A DNA stretch of 64,000 nucleotides from Aristolochia californica (Eukaryota > Streptophyta > Magnoliopsida > Piperales > Aristolochiaceae), in contig JARWKL010000006.1 in the NCBI GenBank assembly GCA_029961685.1, positions 18,167,276 to 18,231,275 on the forward strand, in the 5' to 3' direction. Each line of letters opens with the position of its first letter. Within the stretch, counting starts at the first letter, position 1. The notes under the pieces are model-generated. The model was not told where the DNA came from, made no database searches, and was given only the letters and a program-made list of their open reading frames with translations. The translations under genes were made by a program, and so were the position numbers. Below are positions 15,101-29,329 of this stretch, piece by piece.

Positions 15101-17397
15101 GCATTTCCATTTTGGGTGTTCAATTTTTTTTAAATCCAAACATGTCCCACATTTCTCAAAAGCAAAACACTCACAACAAAAAAATGAAAATTTTAGAGTT
15201 TATGCATGCAAAAAAAATTGAAACTATAATAAATGTAAGTGAAGAAAATTATTTCACACACTAAAAATGAACTCCAAAGATTTGTTGTCCATATTTGGGT
15301 AATTCGACTAGTACAAACCCTAATAGCTTGGTGGAATTTTATAAGAAAGAGATTTCTAATTGATCCTAAAATGTTTTAAATGTGGTGGATATGCATGCCA
15401 GAAACATGTTGAATATGAAAATGACCTAATGATCCTAAAATTTCGAGTAGAAAAAATCAAAATTCTCAAGTTAACGTGTGGTTGGATATTTACCATAGCC
15501 AAACAACCCACTTTTTGCCTATACTTAAAAATCATGGATAGCTTTTGGCATTATCTCTCTCAGCATTTGGGTATTTCCATTTTGGATGTTCAATATTTTT
15601 TTCAAATCCATATTTGTTCCACTTTTCTCATAAACAAAACGATCACAACAAAATGAAAATTTTAAAGTTTATATATGCAAAAACATTTGAAAACTATAAT
15701 AAATGTAAGTGAAGAAAATTATTTCACGCACTAATAATGAACTCCAAAGTTTATTTATCCATGTTTGGGAAATTCCACAAGTACAACCCCTAATAGCTTT
15801 GTGGAATTTTATAAGAAAGAGATTTCTAATTAATCCTAACATGTTTTTAATGTGGTGGATATGCATGCCAGAAACATGTTGAACATGCAAATGACCTAAT
15901 GATCTAAAAATTTCAAGGAGTAGAAAAAATTAAATTCTCAAGTTAACGTGTGGTTGGATATTTACTAGAGCCAAACAACCCACTTTTTACCTATCTTTCA
16001 AACTCATGGATAGCTTTTGGCATTATCTCTCTCAGCATTTGGGCATTTCCATTTTGGATGTTCAATAATTTTTTCAAATCCAAACTTGTTCCACTTTTCT
16101 CGTAAACAAACGATCACAACAAAATGAAAATTTTATAGTTTATGTGTCCAAAATAATTTGAAAATTATAATAAATGTAAGTGAAGAAAATTATTTCACGC
16201 ACTACAAATGAACTCCAAAGTTTTGTTATCCATGTTTGGGAAATTCCTCTAGTTCAACCCCTAATTGATTTGTGGAATTTTATAAGAAAGAGATTTCTAA
16301 TTGATCCTAACATGTTTTAAATGTGGTGGATATGCATGCCAGAAATATGTTGAAGATGCAAATGACCTAATGATCCAAAAATTTCAAAGAGTAGAAAAAA
16401 TTAAATTCTCAAGTTAACGTGTGGTTGGATATTTACCAGAGCCAAACAACCAACTTTTTGCATATCCTTAAAAATCACAGATACTTTTTGGAATTATCTA
16501 TCTCAGCATTTGTGCATTTCCATTTTGGATGTTCAATTTTTTTTCAAATCAAACTTGTTGCACTTTTCACGTCAACAAAACATTCACAACAAAATGAAAA
16601 TTTTTGAGTTTATGAATGCAAAAAAATTTGAAACTATAATAAATGTAGGTGAAGAAAATTATTTGACACACTAATAATGAACTCCAAAGATTTGTTTTCC
16701 ATATTTGGGAAATTCCACTAGTACAACCCCTAATAGCTTGGTGGAATTTTATAAGAAAGAGATTTCTAATTGATTCTAAAATATTTTAAATGTGGTGGAT
16801 ATGCACGCCATAAACATGTTGAAAATGCAAATGACCTAATGAACCAAAAATTTCGAGTAGAAAAAATTAAATTCTCAAGTTAACGTGTTGTTGGATATTT
16901 ACCAGAGCCAAACAACCCACTTTTTGCCTATCCTTTAAAATCACAGATACTTTTTGGATTTATCTCTCTCTGCATTTGTCCATTTCTATTTTGGATGTTT
17001 AATTTTTTTTCAAATCCAAATTTGTCCCACTTTTCTCGTAAACAAAACGATCACAACAAAATGAAAATTTTAGAGTTTATGTATGGAAATAAATTTGAAA
17101 ACTATAATAAATATAAGTGAAGTAAATTATTTCACGCACTAAAAATGAACTCCAAAGTTTGTTATCCATGTTTGGGAAATTCCACTAGTACATCCCCTAA
17201 TAGCTTGGTGGAATTTTATAAGAAAGTGATTTCTAATTGATCCTAACATGTTTTAAATGTGGATATGCATGCCTGAAACGTGTTGAAAATTCAAATGATC
17301 TAATGATCCAAAAAATTCAATGAGTAGAAAAAATTAAATCCTAGTGTTAATGTGTGGTGGGATATTTACTAGAGCCATACAACCCACATTTTGCCTA

Positions 17398-17588
17398 TTT
17401 TACAAAAACTGGACCTAACAATCATAGATCATAGTAAATGTTTTAATTGATTAATGATGTGAAACGTCTATAATTTTTGTTAGAAATGACTTATTATTTG
17501 GGAGTCAATACTTAGTTAAAAATGCCTCCCCTCCCCTTTTTCTATGATTTTAAAACCTAATATATAAAAAACTAAAAGAGTTTACAAT
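17398..17588 (+). repeat. First copy of the ~191-bp B-specific module
   Basis: This is the leftmost occurrence in the window of the segment that distinguishes B from A monomers. It starts just after GCCTAT and runs through TAACAATCATAGATCAT, GATTAATGATGTG, TTGGGAGTCAA, a pyrimidine-rich tract (CCTCCCCTCCCC), ATATAAAAAACTAAAAGAG and GTTTACAAT. It then rejoins the A backbone at CCTTATAAATCA. The outer bases are compatible with a 2-bp AT shared at both ends. Every later B monomer carries the module unless truncated, so this position marks the A to B1 transition. Confidence 0.85.
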
Positions 17589-20500
17589 CCTTATAAATCA
17601 TAGATAATTTTTGCAATTATCTCTCTCAGCATTTGTGCATTTCCATTTAGGATGTTCAATTTTTTTTCAAATCCAAACTTTAGTTTTCTCTCTCCTATTT
17701 TTCTCGTCAGCAAAAAATAAGGCAATTAGATCAATTCAAAATGAAAATTTTAGAGTTTATGTATGCAAAAATTGAAAACTATAATAAATGTAAGTGATAA
17801 AAATTATTTCACAAAATAAAATTGAACACCAAAATTTTGTTATCCTGGTTTAGGAAATTCCACTCCTTAAAAATCACAGATACTTTTTGGAATTATGTCT
17901 CTGAGCATTTGTACATTTTCATTTTCGATGTTCAATTTTTTTTCAAATCCAAACTTGAGTTTTCACTCTCCCATTTTTCTCGTAAACAAAAAAATAAGGC
18001 AAATAGATCACTACAAAATCAAAATTTTAGAGTTTATGTATGCAAAAAGTTAAAAACTATAATAAATGTAAGTGAATAAAATTATTCCATGCACTAAAAA
18101 TGAACACCAAAGTTTTGTTATCCATGTTAGGGAAATTCTACTAATACAAGGCGTAATAGCTTGATCCAATTTTATAAGAAAAGGATTTCTAATTGATCCT
18201 AACAAGTTTTAAATGTGGATATGCATGCCTGGAACATGTTGAAGATGCAAATGACCTAATGATCCGAAAATATAAAGGAGTACAAAAAATTAAATTCCCA
18301 TTTTTACCAGAGCCAAACAACCCAATTTTTGCCTACTTTACAAAACTCAGAACTAACAATCATAGATCATCATAAATATTGTGATCGATTAATGATATGT
18401 AACCCCCCCTCCCCCCCTCTCTCTCTTTCCGTTGATTGAAAAACCTATTATATAAAAACTAAAAGAGTTTACAATCCTTAAAACTCACAAATACTTTTTG
18501 GAATTTTCTCTCTCAGGTTTTGTGCATATCCATTTTGGATGTTCAATTTTTTTTCAAATCTAAACTTAAGTTTTGTCTTTCCCATTTTTCTCGTAAACAA
18601 AAACATAAGGCAAATAGATCACAACAAAATGAAAAGTTTAGAGTTTATGTATGCAAAAAATTAAAAATTATAATAAATGAAAGTGAAGAAAATTATTTCA
18701 CCCACTAAAAATGAACACCTAAGTTTTGTTATCAATGTTTGGGAAATTCCACTTGTACAACCCCTAATAGTTTGGTGGAATTTTATGAGAAAAAGATTTC
18801 TAATTGATCCTAACATGTTTTAAATGTGGATACGCTTGCCTAAAACATGTTGAAAATGTAAATGACCTAATGATCCAAAAATTTTGAGGTGTAGAAAAAA
18901 TTAAATTCTAGTGTTAACGTGCGGTGGGATATTTACTAGAGCCAAACAACCCACATTTTGCCTTTTTTGCAAAAAGCGAACTAACAATCATAGATCATCG
19001 TAAATGTTTTGATCAATTAATGATGTATAACAGCTATAATTTTTTTTTGAATTGACTTATGGTTTGAGAGTCAACACTCAGATAAAAATGCCTTGCCCCC
19101 CCTTTTTTCAATGATTGCAAAACCTAATATATAAAAAACTAAAAGAGTTTACAATCCTTTAAAATCATGGATACTTTTTGGAAAGATCTTTCTCAGAATT
19201 TGTGGATTTTCTTTTTGTATGTTCAATTATTTTTCAAATCCAAACTTGAGTTTTCACTCTCCCATTTTTCTCGTAAACATAATGATAAGGTAAATAGATA
19301 ACAAAAAAATGAAAATTTTAGAGTTTATTTGTGCTAAAAATTGAAAACTTTAATAAATGTAACTGAAGAAAATTATTTCACACAATAAAAATGAACACCA
19401 AAGTTTTGTTATCCCTGTTTGGGAAATTCAACTAGTACAACCCCGAATAGCTTGGTGGAATTTTATAACAGAGAGATTTCTAATTGATCCTAACATGTTT
19501 CAAATGTGGATATGTATGCCTGAAACATGTTGATGATTCAAATGACCTAATGATCCAAAATTTTCGAGTAGAAAAAATTAAATTCTCAAGTTAACGTGCG
19601 ATGGGATATTTTCCAGAGCCAAACACTTTTTGCCTATTTTACGAAAAGCGAACCTAACAATCATAGATCATCATAAATGTTTTGATCGATTAATGATGTG
19701 TAACGGCTATAGGTTTTGTTAGAAATGGCTTTGGTTTGGGAGTCAACACTGAGTTAAAAATGTCTCGCCCCCCATTTCCGATAATTGCAAAACCTAATAT
19801 ATAAAAAACTAAAAGTGCTTAAACTTCTTAAAAATCACAGATACTTTTTGGAATTATCTCTGTCACCATTTGTGAATTTCTAATTTGGATGTTCAAATTT
19901 TTTTCAAATCCAAACTCGAGTTTTCTCTCTCCCATTTTTCTCGTAAACAAAAAGATAAGGATAATAGATCACAACAACATGAAAATTTTAGAGTTTATGT
20001 ATGTAAAAAATTGAAAACTATAATAAATGTAAGTGAAGAAAGTTATTTCACGCACTAAAAATGAACACCAAAGATTTATTATCCATGTTTGGAAAATTCC
20101 ACTAGTACAACTAATAATAGTTTGGTGGAATTTTATATGAAAGAGATTTCTAATTGATCCTAACATGTTTTAAATGTAGATATGCATGACTGAAACATGT
20201 TGAAGATGCAAATGACCAAATGATCCAAAAATTTTAAGGAGTAGAAAAAACTAAATTTTCAAGTTAATGTGCTGTAGGATATTTACCAGAGCCAAACAAC
20301 CCACTTTTTGCCTATTTTAAAAAATATGGACCTAACAATCATAGATCTTCGTAAATTTTTTGATAGGTTAATGATGTGTAAATGCTATAATTTTTTAGAA
20401 ATGACTTATGGTTTGGGAGTCAACACTCAGATAAAAATGCCTCGTTTCCCCTTAATATATAAAAAAAAAAAAGATTTTACAATCCTTAAACATCATATAT

Positions 20501-21147
20501 ACTTTTTGGAATGATCTCTCTCAGAATTTGTGCACTTTCATTTTTGATGTTCAATTTTTTTTCAAATCCAAACTTGAGTTTTCACTCTCCCTTTTTTCTC
20601 GTAAACAAAAAGATAAGGCAAAATGGATCACAACAAACTGAAAATTTTAGAATTTATTAATGCAAAAAATTAAAAAATAAAATAAATGTAAGTGAAGAAA
20701 ATTATTTCAACACTAAAATGAACACCAAAGTTTTGTTATCCATGTTTGGGAAATTCCACCCCCTAATAGCTATGTGGAATTTCATAAGAAAGAGATTTCT
20801 AATTGATCCTAACATGTTTTAAATGTGCATATGCATGCCTAAAACATGTTGAAGATGCAAATGACCTAATGATCCAAAAATTTCAAGGAGAATAAAAAAT
20901 TAAATTCTCAAGTTAAAGTACAGTGGGATATTTACTAGAGCCAAACAGCCCACTTTTTGCCTATTTTACAAAAACCGGACCTAACAATCATAGACCATCG
21001 TAAATGTTTTAATCGATTAATGATGTGTAATGGCTATAAGTTTTGTTAAAAATGACTTGTGGTTTGGGAGTCAACATTCAGTTAAAAATGCCTCGCCCCC
21101 CATTTTTGATGATTGGAAAACCTGATATATAAAAAATTAAAAGAGTT

Positions 21148-21515
21148 TACAATCCTTATAGATCACAGGTACTTTTTGGAATTATCTCTCTCAACATTTG
21201 TGCATTTCCATTTTGAATGTTCAATATTTTTTCAAATCCAATCTTGAGTTTTTACTCTCCTATTTTTCTCGTAAATAAAAAGATTATGCAAATAGATCAC
21301 AACAAAATGAAAATTTTAGAGATTATGTATGTACAATCCTTAAAGATTACAGGTACTTTTTGGAATTATCTCTCTCAACATTTGTGCATTTCCATTTTGA
21401 ATGTTCAATATTTTTTCAAATCCAATCTTGAGTTCTTACTCTCCTATTTTTTTCGTAAACAAAAAGATTATAAAAATAGATCACAACAAAATGAAAATTT
21501 TAGAGATTATGTATG
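21148..21515 (+). repeat. Internal ~184-bp tandem duplication within a B1 monomer
   Basis: The stretch from TACAATCCTTATAGATCACA (21148) to the end of the AGAGATTATGTATG region is repeated starting at 21332, at an offset of 184 bp. The copies share private variants, including CAACATTTGTGCATTTCC, CATTTTGAATGTTCAATA and CCAATCTTGAG. The duplication lengthens this monomer and produces a 117-codon open frame across the joint, which I regard as incidental. Confidence 0.85.
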
Positions 21516-24500
21516 TAAAAATTTGAAAACTATAATAAATGTAAGGGAAGAAAATTATTTCACAAACTAAAAATGAACACTAAATTTTTTTAATCCATGT
21601 TTGTGAAATTCCAATAGTAATACCCCTAATTGCTTGGTGGAATTTTATAAGAAAAAGATTTCTAATTGATCCGAACATGTTTTAAATGTGGATATGTATG
21701 CCTGAAAGATGTTGAAGTTGCAAATGACCTAATGATCCAAAAATTTCAAGGATTTGAAAAAGTTAAATTCTCAAGTTAATGTGTTGTGGGATATTTACTA
21801 GAGCCAAGTAACCCATTTTTTCCCCGATGAAAAAAAGCAGACCTAACAATCATAGATCATTGTAATGGTTTTGATCGATTAATGATGTATAACGGCTATA
21901 ATTTTTTGTTAGAAACGACTTATGGTTTGGGAGGCATGACTAAGTTAAAAATGCCTTGCCCCTCCTTTTCACATAATTGCAAAACTTAATATATAAAAAA
22001 TTAAAAGAATTTAGAATCCTTTAAAAACACATATATTTTTGGAATTATCTCTCTCAGCATTTGTGCATTTCCATTTTGGATGTTCAATTTTCTTTCAAAT
22101 GGAAACTTGAGTTTTCACTCTCCCATTTTTCTCGTAAAAAAAAAGATAAGGCAAACAGATAACAACAAAATGAAAATTTTATATTTGATGTACGCAAAAA
22201 ATTGAGAGCTATAACAAATGTCAGTGAAGAAAATTATTTCATGCACTAAAAATGAACACCAAAGTATTGTTATCCATATTTGGGAAATTCCACCAGTACA
22301 ACCTCTAATATCTTGGTGGAATTTTATAAGAAAGAGATTTCTAATTGATCCTAATATGTTTTAAATGTCGATATGTATCCCTGAAACATGTTGAAGATGC
22401 AAATGACCTAATGATCTGAAAACTTCCAGGGGTAGAAAAAATTAAATTCTAAAGTTAACGTGCGGAAGGATATTTACCAAAGCCAAATAACCCACTTTTT
22501 GCCAGTCAAAAAAAAGCGGACCTAACAATCATAGATCATTGTAATAGTTTTGATCGATTAATGATGTGCAACGGCAACAATTTTTTGTTAGAAATGACTT
22601 ATGGTTTGGGTGTCATCACTCAGTTAAAAATGCCTCGCCCCCCATTGTCCGTTGATTGCAAAACCTAATATATAAAAAACTTAAAGAGTTTACAATCCTT
22701 AAAAATGAACGATACTTTTTGGAATTATCTCTCTCAGGATTTGTGCATTTCAATTTTGGTTCCATTTTTTTTTCAAATCCAAACTTGAGTTTTCACTCTC
22801 CCATTATTCTCGTAAACAAAAAGATAAGGCAAATAGATCACAACAAAATTTTCTAATTGATCCTAACTTGTTTTAAATGTGGATATGCATGCCTCAAACA
22901 TGTTGAAGATGCAAATGACCTAATGATCCAAAAATTTCAAGGTGTAGAACAAATTAAATTCTCAAGTTAACATGCGGTGGGATATTTACCAGAGCCAAAT
23001 AACCCACTTTTTAGCCTATTTTACAAAAGGTGAATGTAACAATCACAGATCATCGTAAATGTTTTGATTGATTAATGATGTGTAACGGCTATAATTTTTG
23101 TTTGGAATGACTTATGGTTTGGGAGTTAACAATCAGTTAAAAATGCCTCACCCCCCCTTTTCCGATGATTGCAAAACCTAATATATAGAAGACTAAAAGA
23201 GTTTTAATTTCTTAAAAATCACAAATACTTTTTGGAATTACCACTCTCAGCAATTGTGAATTTCCATTTTGGATGTTCAATTTTTTTTCAAATCGAAACT
23301 TGAGTTTTCACTCTCCCATTTTTCTCATAAAATAAAGATGTGGCTAATAGACCACAACAAAATAAAAATTTTAGAGTTTACGTACAGAAAAAATTGAAAA
23401 CTATAAGAAATGTAACTGAAGAAAATTATTTCACACACTAAAAATGAACACCAAAGTTTTGTTATCCATGTTTGGGAAATTCCACTAGTACAAGCCCTAA
23501 TAGCTATTTAAAAGTTTATAAGAAAGAGATTTCTAATACATCCTAACTTGTTTTAAAGTGGATACGCATGCCTGAAACATGTTGAAGATGCAAATGACTT
23601 AATGATCCAAAAAATATCGAGTAGAAAAAATTAAATTCTCTAGTTAACGTGTGGTGAGATTTTTACTAGAGCCAAACAACCCACTTTTTGCCTATTTTAC
23701 AAAAAGTGGACCTAACAATCATAGATCATCGTAAATGTTTTGATCGATTAATGATGTGTAACAACTATAATTTTTGTTAGAAATGACTTATGGTTTCGGA
23801 GTCAACACTCAGTTAAAAATGCCTCGCCCCCTCTTTTGATGATCGCAAAACCCTATTTATAAAAAAATAAAAGATTTTACAATCCTTAAAAATCAGAGAT
23901 ACATTTTGGAATTATCTCTCTTAGCATTTATGCATTTCAATTTTGGATGTTCAATATTTTTTCAAATCCAAACTTGAGTTTTAACTCTCCCATATTTCTC
24001 GTAAACAAAAAGATAAGGCAAATAGATCACAACTAAATGAAAATTTTAGAATTTATGTATGCAAAAAATTGAAAACTATAATAAATGTCAGTGGAGAAAA
24101 TTATTTCACACACTAAAAATGAACACTAAAGTTTCGTTATCCATGTTTGGGAAATACCACTAGTACAAACCCGTAATAGCTTGGTGGAATTTTATGAGAA
24201 AGAGATTGCTAATTTATCCTAACATGTTTTAAAAGTGGATAAGCATGCCTGAAACATGTTGAATATGCAAATGACCTCATGATCCAAAAATTTCAAGGAG
24301 TAGAAAAAATAAAATTCTCAAGTTAACGTGTGGTGGGATTTTTACTAGAGCGAAACAACCCATTTTTTGCCTATTTTACAAAAAGTGGACCTAACAATCA
24401 TAGATCATCATAAATGTTTTGATCGATTAATGATGTGTACCAGCTATAAGTTTTGTTAGAAATGACTTATGGTTTGGGAGTCAACACTCAGTTAAAAATG

Positions 24501-26536
24501 GCTCGCCCCCCTTTTTTCGATGATTGCAAAACCTAATATATAAAAAACCAAAAGACTTTAAAATCCTTAAAAATAAGAAAATATTTTTGGAATTATCTGT
24601 CTCACTATTTTTGCATTTCCATTTTGGATATTCAATTTTTTTTCAAATCCAAACTTGAGTTTTCTCTCTCCCAGTTTTTTGTAAACAAAAAGATAAGGCA
24701 AATAGATCACAACAAAATGAAAAATTTTGATTTTTTGTATGCAAAAAATAAAAAATTATAATAAATGTAAGTGAAGAAAATTATTTTGCTCACTAAAAAT
24801 GAACTCCAAAGTTTTGTTATCTATGTTTGGGAAATTGCACTAGTATAACCCCTAATAGCTTGGTGGAATTTTATATGAAAGAGATTTCTAATTGATCCTA
24901 ACAAGTTTTAAATGTGATATGCATGCCTGAAACATGTTGAAGATGCAAATGACCTAATGATCCAAAAATTTCGAGTAGAAAAAATTAAATTCTCAAGTTA
25001 ATGTGAGGTGGGATATTTACTAGAGCCAAACAACCCAATTTTTGCCTATTTTACAAAAACCGACCGAACAATCATAGATCATTGTATATGTTTTGATCGA
25101 TTATTGATGTGTAACGGCTACAATTTTTGTTAGGAATGACTTATTGATTGGGAGTCAACAATCAGTTAAAAATGCCTCGCCCCCCTTTTCTAATGATTGC
25201 AAAACCTAATATATAAAAAACTAAAAGAATTTACAATCCTTAAAAATCACATATACCTTTTGGAATTATCTCTCTTAGAATTTGTGCAATTCCATATTGG
25301 ATGTTCAATTTATTTTCAACTCCATACTTGAGTTTTCACTCTCCCATATTTCTCGTAAACAAAAAGATAAGACAAATAGATCTCAACAAAATTAAAATTT
25401 TAGAGTTTATGTTCACAAAAAATTGAAAACTATAATAAAGGTAAGTGAAGAAAATTATTGCATACACTAAAAATGAACACCAAAAATTTTTAATCCATGT
25501 TTGGGAAATTCCACAAGTACAACCCCTAATAGCTTAGTAGAATTTTATAAGAAAGAGATTTCTAATTGATACTAACATATTTTAAATGTGGATATGCATG
25601 CCTGAAACATGTTGAAGATGTAAATGACCTAATGATCTGAAAATATCAAGGAGTAGAAAAAATTAAATTCTTAAGTTAACGTGTGGTGGGATATTTACCA
25701 GTGCCAAACTACCGACTTTTTGCCTTTTTTACAAAAATCGGACCTAACAATAATAGATCATCGTATATATTTTGATCAATTAATGATTTGTAATGGCTAT
25801 AATTTTTGTTGAAAATGACTTATGGTTTGGGAGTCAACAGTTAGATGAAAATGGCTCGGGCCCCCTTTTCCGATGATTGCAAAACCTAATATATAAAAAA
25901 CTAAAAGAGTTACAATTCTTAAAAATCACAGATACTTTTTGGAATTATCTCTCTCTGCATTTGTGCATTTTCATTTTGGATGTTCAATTTGTTTTCAAAT
26001 CCAAACTTGAGTTTTCACTCTCCCATTTTTCTCGTTAGCAAAATGATATGGCAAATAGATCACAACAAAAAGAAAATTTTAGAGTTTATGTATGAAAAAA
26101 ATTGAAAAATATAAGAAATGTAAGTGAAGAAAATTATTTCACGCACTAAAAATGAATACCAAAGTTTTGCTATCTACGTTTTGGAAATTCCATTAGTACT
26201 ACCCCTAATAGCATGGTGGAATTTTATAAGAAAGAGATTTCTAATAGATCCTGACATGTTTTAAAGTGGACATGTATGCATGAAACATGTTGAAGATTCA
26301 AATGACCTACTGATCACAAAAATTTGAGTAGAAAAAATTAAATTCTCAAGTTAACATGCGGTGGGTAATTTATCAAAGCCAAACAACCTTTTTTTTGTTG
26401 GTTTTAAAAAAAGCGAACCTAACAATCATAGATCATCGTAAATGTTTTGATCAATTAATGATGTGTAACGACTTAAATTTTTGGTAGAAATGACTTATGG
26501 TTTGGGTGTCAACACTCAACTAAAAATGTCTCTCTT

Positions 26537-26575
26537 CCCCCCCCCCCCCCCCCCCCCCCCCCCCCTTTTCGTATG
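26537..26575 (+). repeat. Poly-C tract, 39 bp
   Basis: This is an uninterrupted C homopolymer inside the B-specific module, between AAAAATGTCTCTCTT and TTTTCGTATGACTGC. Neighbouring monomers carry only 4-7 C at the same place. It is the longest such tract in the window. Confidence 0.9.
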
Positions 26576-27223
26576 ACTGCAAAACCTAATATATAAAATA
26601 CTAAAAGAGTTTAGAGTCCATAAAAATCACAAATATTTTTTAGAATTATCTCTATCAGCCTTTGTGCATTTCCATTTTGGATGTTCAATTTTTTTTCAAA
26701 TCCAAACTTGAGTTTTCACTCTCCCATTTTAATCGTAAACAAAAAGAAAGGCAAATAGATCACAACAAAATGAAAATTTTGAGAGTTTATGTATGCAAAA
26801 AATTGAAAACTATAATAAATTTAAGTGAAGGAAATTATTTCACATACTAAAAATGAACAACAAAGTTTTATTATCCATGTTTGAAAAATTCCACTAGTAC
26901 AACCCCTATTAACATGGAGGAATTTTATAAGAATAAGATTTCTAATTGATCCTAACATGTTTTAAACGTGGATATGCATGCCTGAAACATGTTGAAGAAG
27001 CAAATGACCTAATGATTGAAAAATTTCAAGGCGCAGTAAAAATTAAATTCTCAAGTTAATGTGCGGTGGTATATTTACTAGAGCCAAACAACCCATATTT
27101 TTGCCCATTTTAAAAAAAGTGGACCTAACAATCATAGATCATCATAAATGTTTCGATCGATTAATGATGTGTAACATAAATGACTTATGGTTTGAGTCTA
27201 CACTCAATTAAAAATGACTCGCC

Positions 27224-27224
<1 letters not shown>

Positions 27225-27256
<32 letters not shown>
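27225..27256 (+). repeat. Poly-C tract, 32 bp
   Basis: C homopolymer at the same monomer position as the 39-bp tract one monomer upstream, followed by TCTTTCTCTTTTTCGATGA. Confidence 0.9.
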
Positions 27257-27261
<5 letters not shown>

Positions 27262-29154
27262 CTCTTTTTCGATGATTGCAAAACCTAATATATGAAAAAC
27301 TAAAAGAGTTTAAAATCCTTAAAAATCACAGATACTTTTTGGAACTATCACTCTCAGTATATGTGTATTTCCATTTTGGATGTTCAACTTTTTTTCAAAT
27401 CCAATCATGAGTTTTCACTCTCCCTTATGTCTCGTAAACAAAAAGATAAGGCAAATAGATTACAATAAAATGAAAATTTTAGAGTTTATGTATGCAAAAA
27501 ATTGAAACAATAATAAATTTAGGTGAAGAAAATTATTTGACTCACTAAAATGAACTCCAAATAGCTTGGTGGAATTTTATAAGAAAGAGATTTCAAAAAT
27601 GTGGATATGCATGCCAGAAACATGTTGAAGATGAAAATGACCTAATGATCCAAAAAGTTCAAGGAGTAGAAAAAATTAAATTCTAAAGTTAACATGCGGT
27701 GGGATATTTACCAGAGGCAAACAACCCACTTTTTGCCATTTTTATAAAAAGTGGACGTAACAATCATAGATCATTGTAAATGTTTTGATCGATTAATGAT
27801 GTGGAACGGCTATAATTTTTGTTAGAAATGATTGCAAAACCTAAGATACAAAAAACTAAAAGAGTTTACATTCCTTAAAAATCACAGATACTTTTTGGAA
27901 TTATCTCTCTTTGCATTTGTGCATTTCCATTTTGGATGTTCAATTTTTTTTTCAAATCCAAACTTGAGTTTTCACTCTTCCATTTTTCTCGTAAACAAAA
28001 AGATAAGGCAAATAGATCACAATAAAATGAAAATGTCAGAGTTTATGTATGAAAAAAAATTGAAACAATAATAAATTTAAGTGAAGAAAATTATTTGACC
28101 CACTAAAAATGAACTCCAAAGTTTTGTTATCAATGTTTGGGAAATTCCACTTGTAAAACCCCTACTAGCTTGGTTGAATTTTATAAGAAAGAGATTCTAA
28201 TTGTTCCTAACATGTTTTAAAGGTGGATATATATTCCTGAAACATGTTGAAAATGCAAATGACCTAATGATCCAAAAATTTAATTCTCAAGTTAACGTGA
28301 GGTGGGATATTTACCAGAGTCAAACAACCCACTTTTTACCAATTTTACAAAAGTAGACATAACAATCAAAGATCATCGTAAATGTTTTGTTGGATTAATG
28401 TTGTGCAAAGGTTATAAGTTTTGTTAGAAATGACTTATGGTTTGGAAGTCAACACTCAGTTAAAATTGCCTCACCCCCCTTTTTCAGATGATTGCAAAAC
28501 CTAATATGTAAAAAACTAAAAAAGAGTTTACAATCCTTAAAAATCATAAATACTTTTTGGAATTATCTCTCTCAGCATTTGTCCATTTCCATTTTGGATG
28601 TTCAGTTTTTTTTCAAAACCAAAGATAAGTTTTCACTCTCATTTTTTCTTGTAAACAAAAAGATAAGGCAAATAGATCACAATAAAATGAAAATTTTAGA
28701 GTTTTTGTATGCAAAAAATCAAAAAATTATAATAAATGTACGTGAAGAAAATTATTTCAGGCACTAAAAATGAACACCAAAGTTTTGTTATCCATGTTTG
28801 GGAAATTCCACTAGTACAACCCCTAGTAGCTTGGTGGAATTTTATAAGAAAGAGATTTCTAATTGATCCTAACATTTTTTAAATGTGCTTATGGAAGCCT
28901 GAAACAAGTAGAAGATGCAAATGACCAATGATCCAAAAATTTCAAGCACTAGAAAAAATTAAATTCTCAAGTTAAAGTGCGGTGGAATATTTACCAGAGC
29001 CAAACAACCCACTTTTTTCCTATTTTACAAAATGTGGACCTAAAAATCGTAGATCATCGTAAATGTTTTGATTGATTATTGATGTGTAACGACTATAAAT
29101 TTTGTTAGAAATGACTTATGGTTTGGGAGTCAACACTCAATAAACAATGGCCCG

Positions 29155-29174
29155 CCCCCCCCCCCCCCCCCCCC
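29155..29174 (+). repeat. Poly-C tract, 20 bp
   Basis: C homopolymer at the standard position of the B module, in the last B1 monomer before the retroelement. Confidence 0.9.
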
Positions 29175-29293
29175 TTTCCGTAGAATGCAAAACCTAATAT
29201 ATAAAAACATAAAAGATTTTACAATTCTTAAAAATCACATATAATTTTTGGAATTATCTCTCTCGGCATTTGTTTATTTCCATTTTGGATGTT

Positions 29294-29329
29294 CAATTTT
29301 TTTTCAAATCACAATTTTTTTTCAAATCC
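29294..29329 (+). repeat. 18-bp tandem duplication at the retroelement 5' junction
   Basis: CAATTTTTTTTCAAATCA at 29294-29311 is repeated with one end-base difference at 29312-29329. Immediately afterwards the satellite stops and integrase sequence begins. Other monomers have this oligo-T/CAAATC element once, so the duplication is specific to this junction. Confidence 0.85.

Larger units (their letters stand above)
1..17340 (+). repeat. Type A satellite array, ~471-bp monomer, forward
   Basis: This is a head-to-tail tandem array. The landmark 'aatgaactcc' plus 'aaagttttgttatcc' recurs near 10, 475, 947, 1419, 1888, 2363, 2832, 3305, 3777, 4249, 4720, 5198, 5667, 6130, 6594, 7068, 7540, 8012, 8484, 8962, 9158, 9628, 10099, 10575, 11046, 11504, 11979, 12449, 12925, 13390, 13859, 14327, 14794, 15265, 15736, 16206, 16676 and 17142, a step of ~465-478 bp. 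The only large exception is one shortened copy. Landmarks in order within each monomer are CTAGTACAACCCCTAATAGC, a CATG-rich box with ATGCATGC, AAATTCTCAAGTTAACGTG, TTTTTGCCTATCCTTC, ATCTCTCTCAGCATTTG, an oligo-T tract then CAAATCCAAACTTG, and GAAGAAAATTATTTCACGC. Type A goes directly from GCCTAT to CCTTCAAAATCAC and reads CTTGTCCCACTTTTC, which separates it from type B. No gene is supported; scattered open frames of 60-100 codons are broken differently in each copy. Confidence 0.95.
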
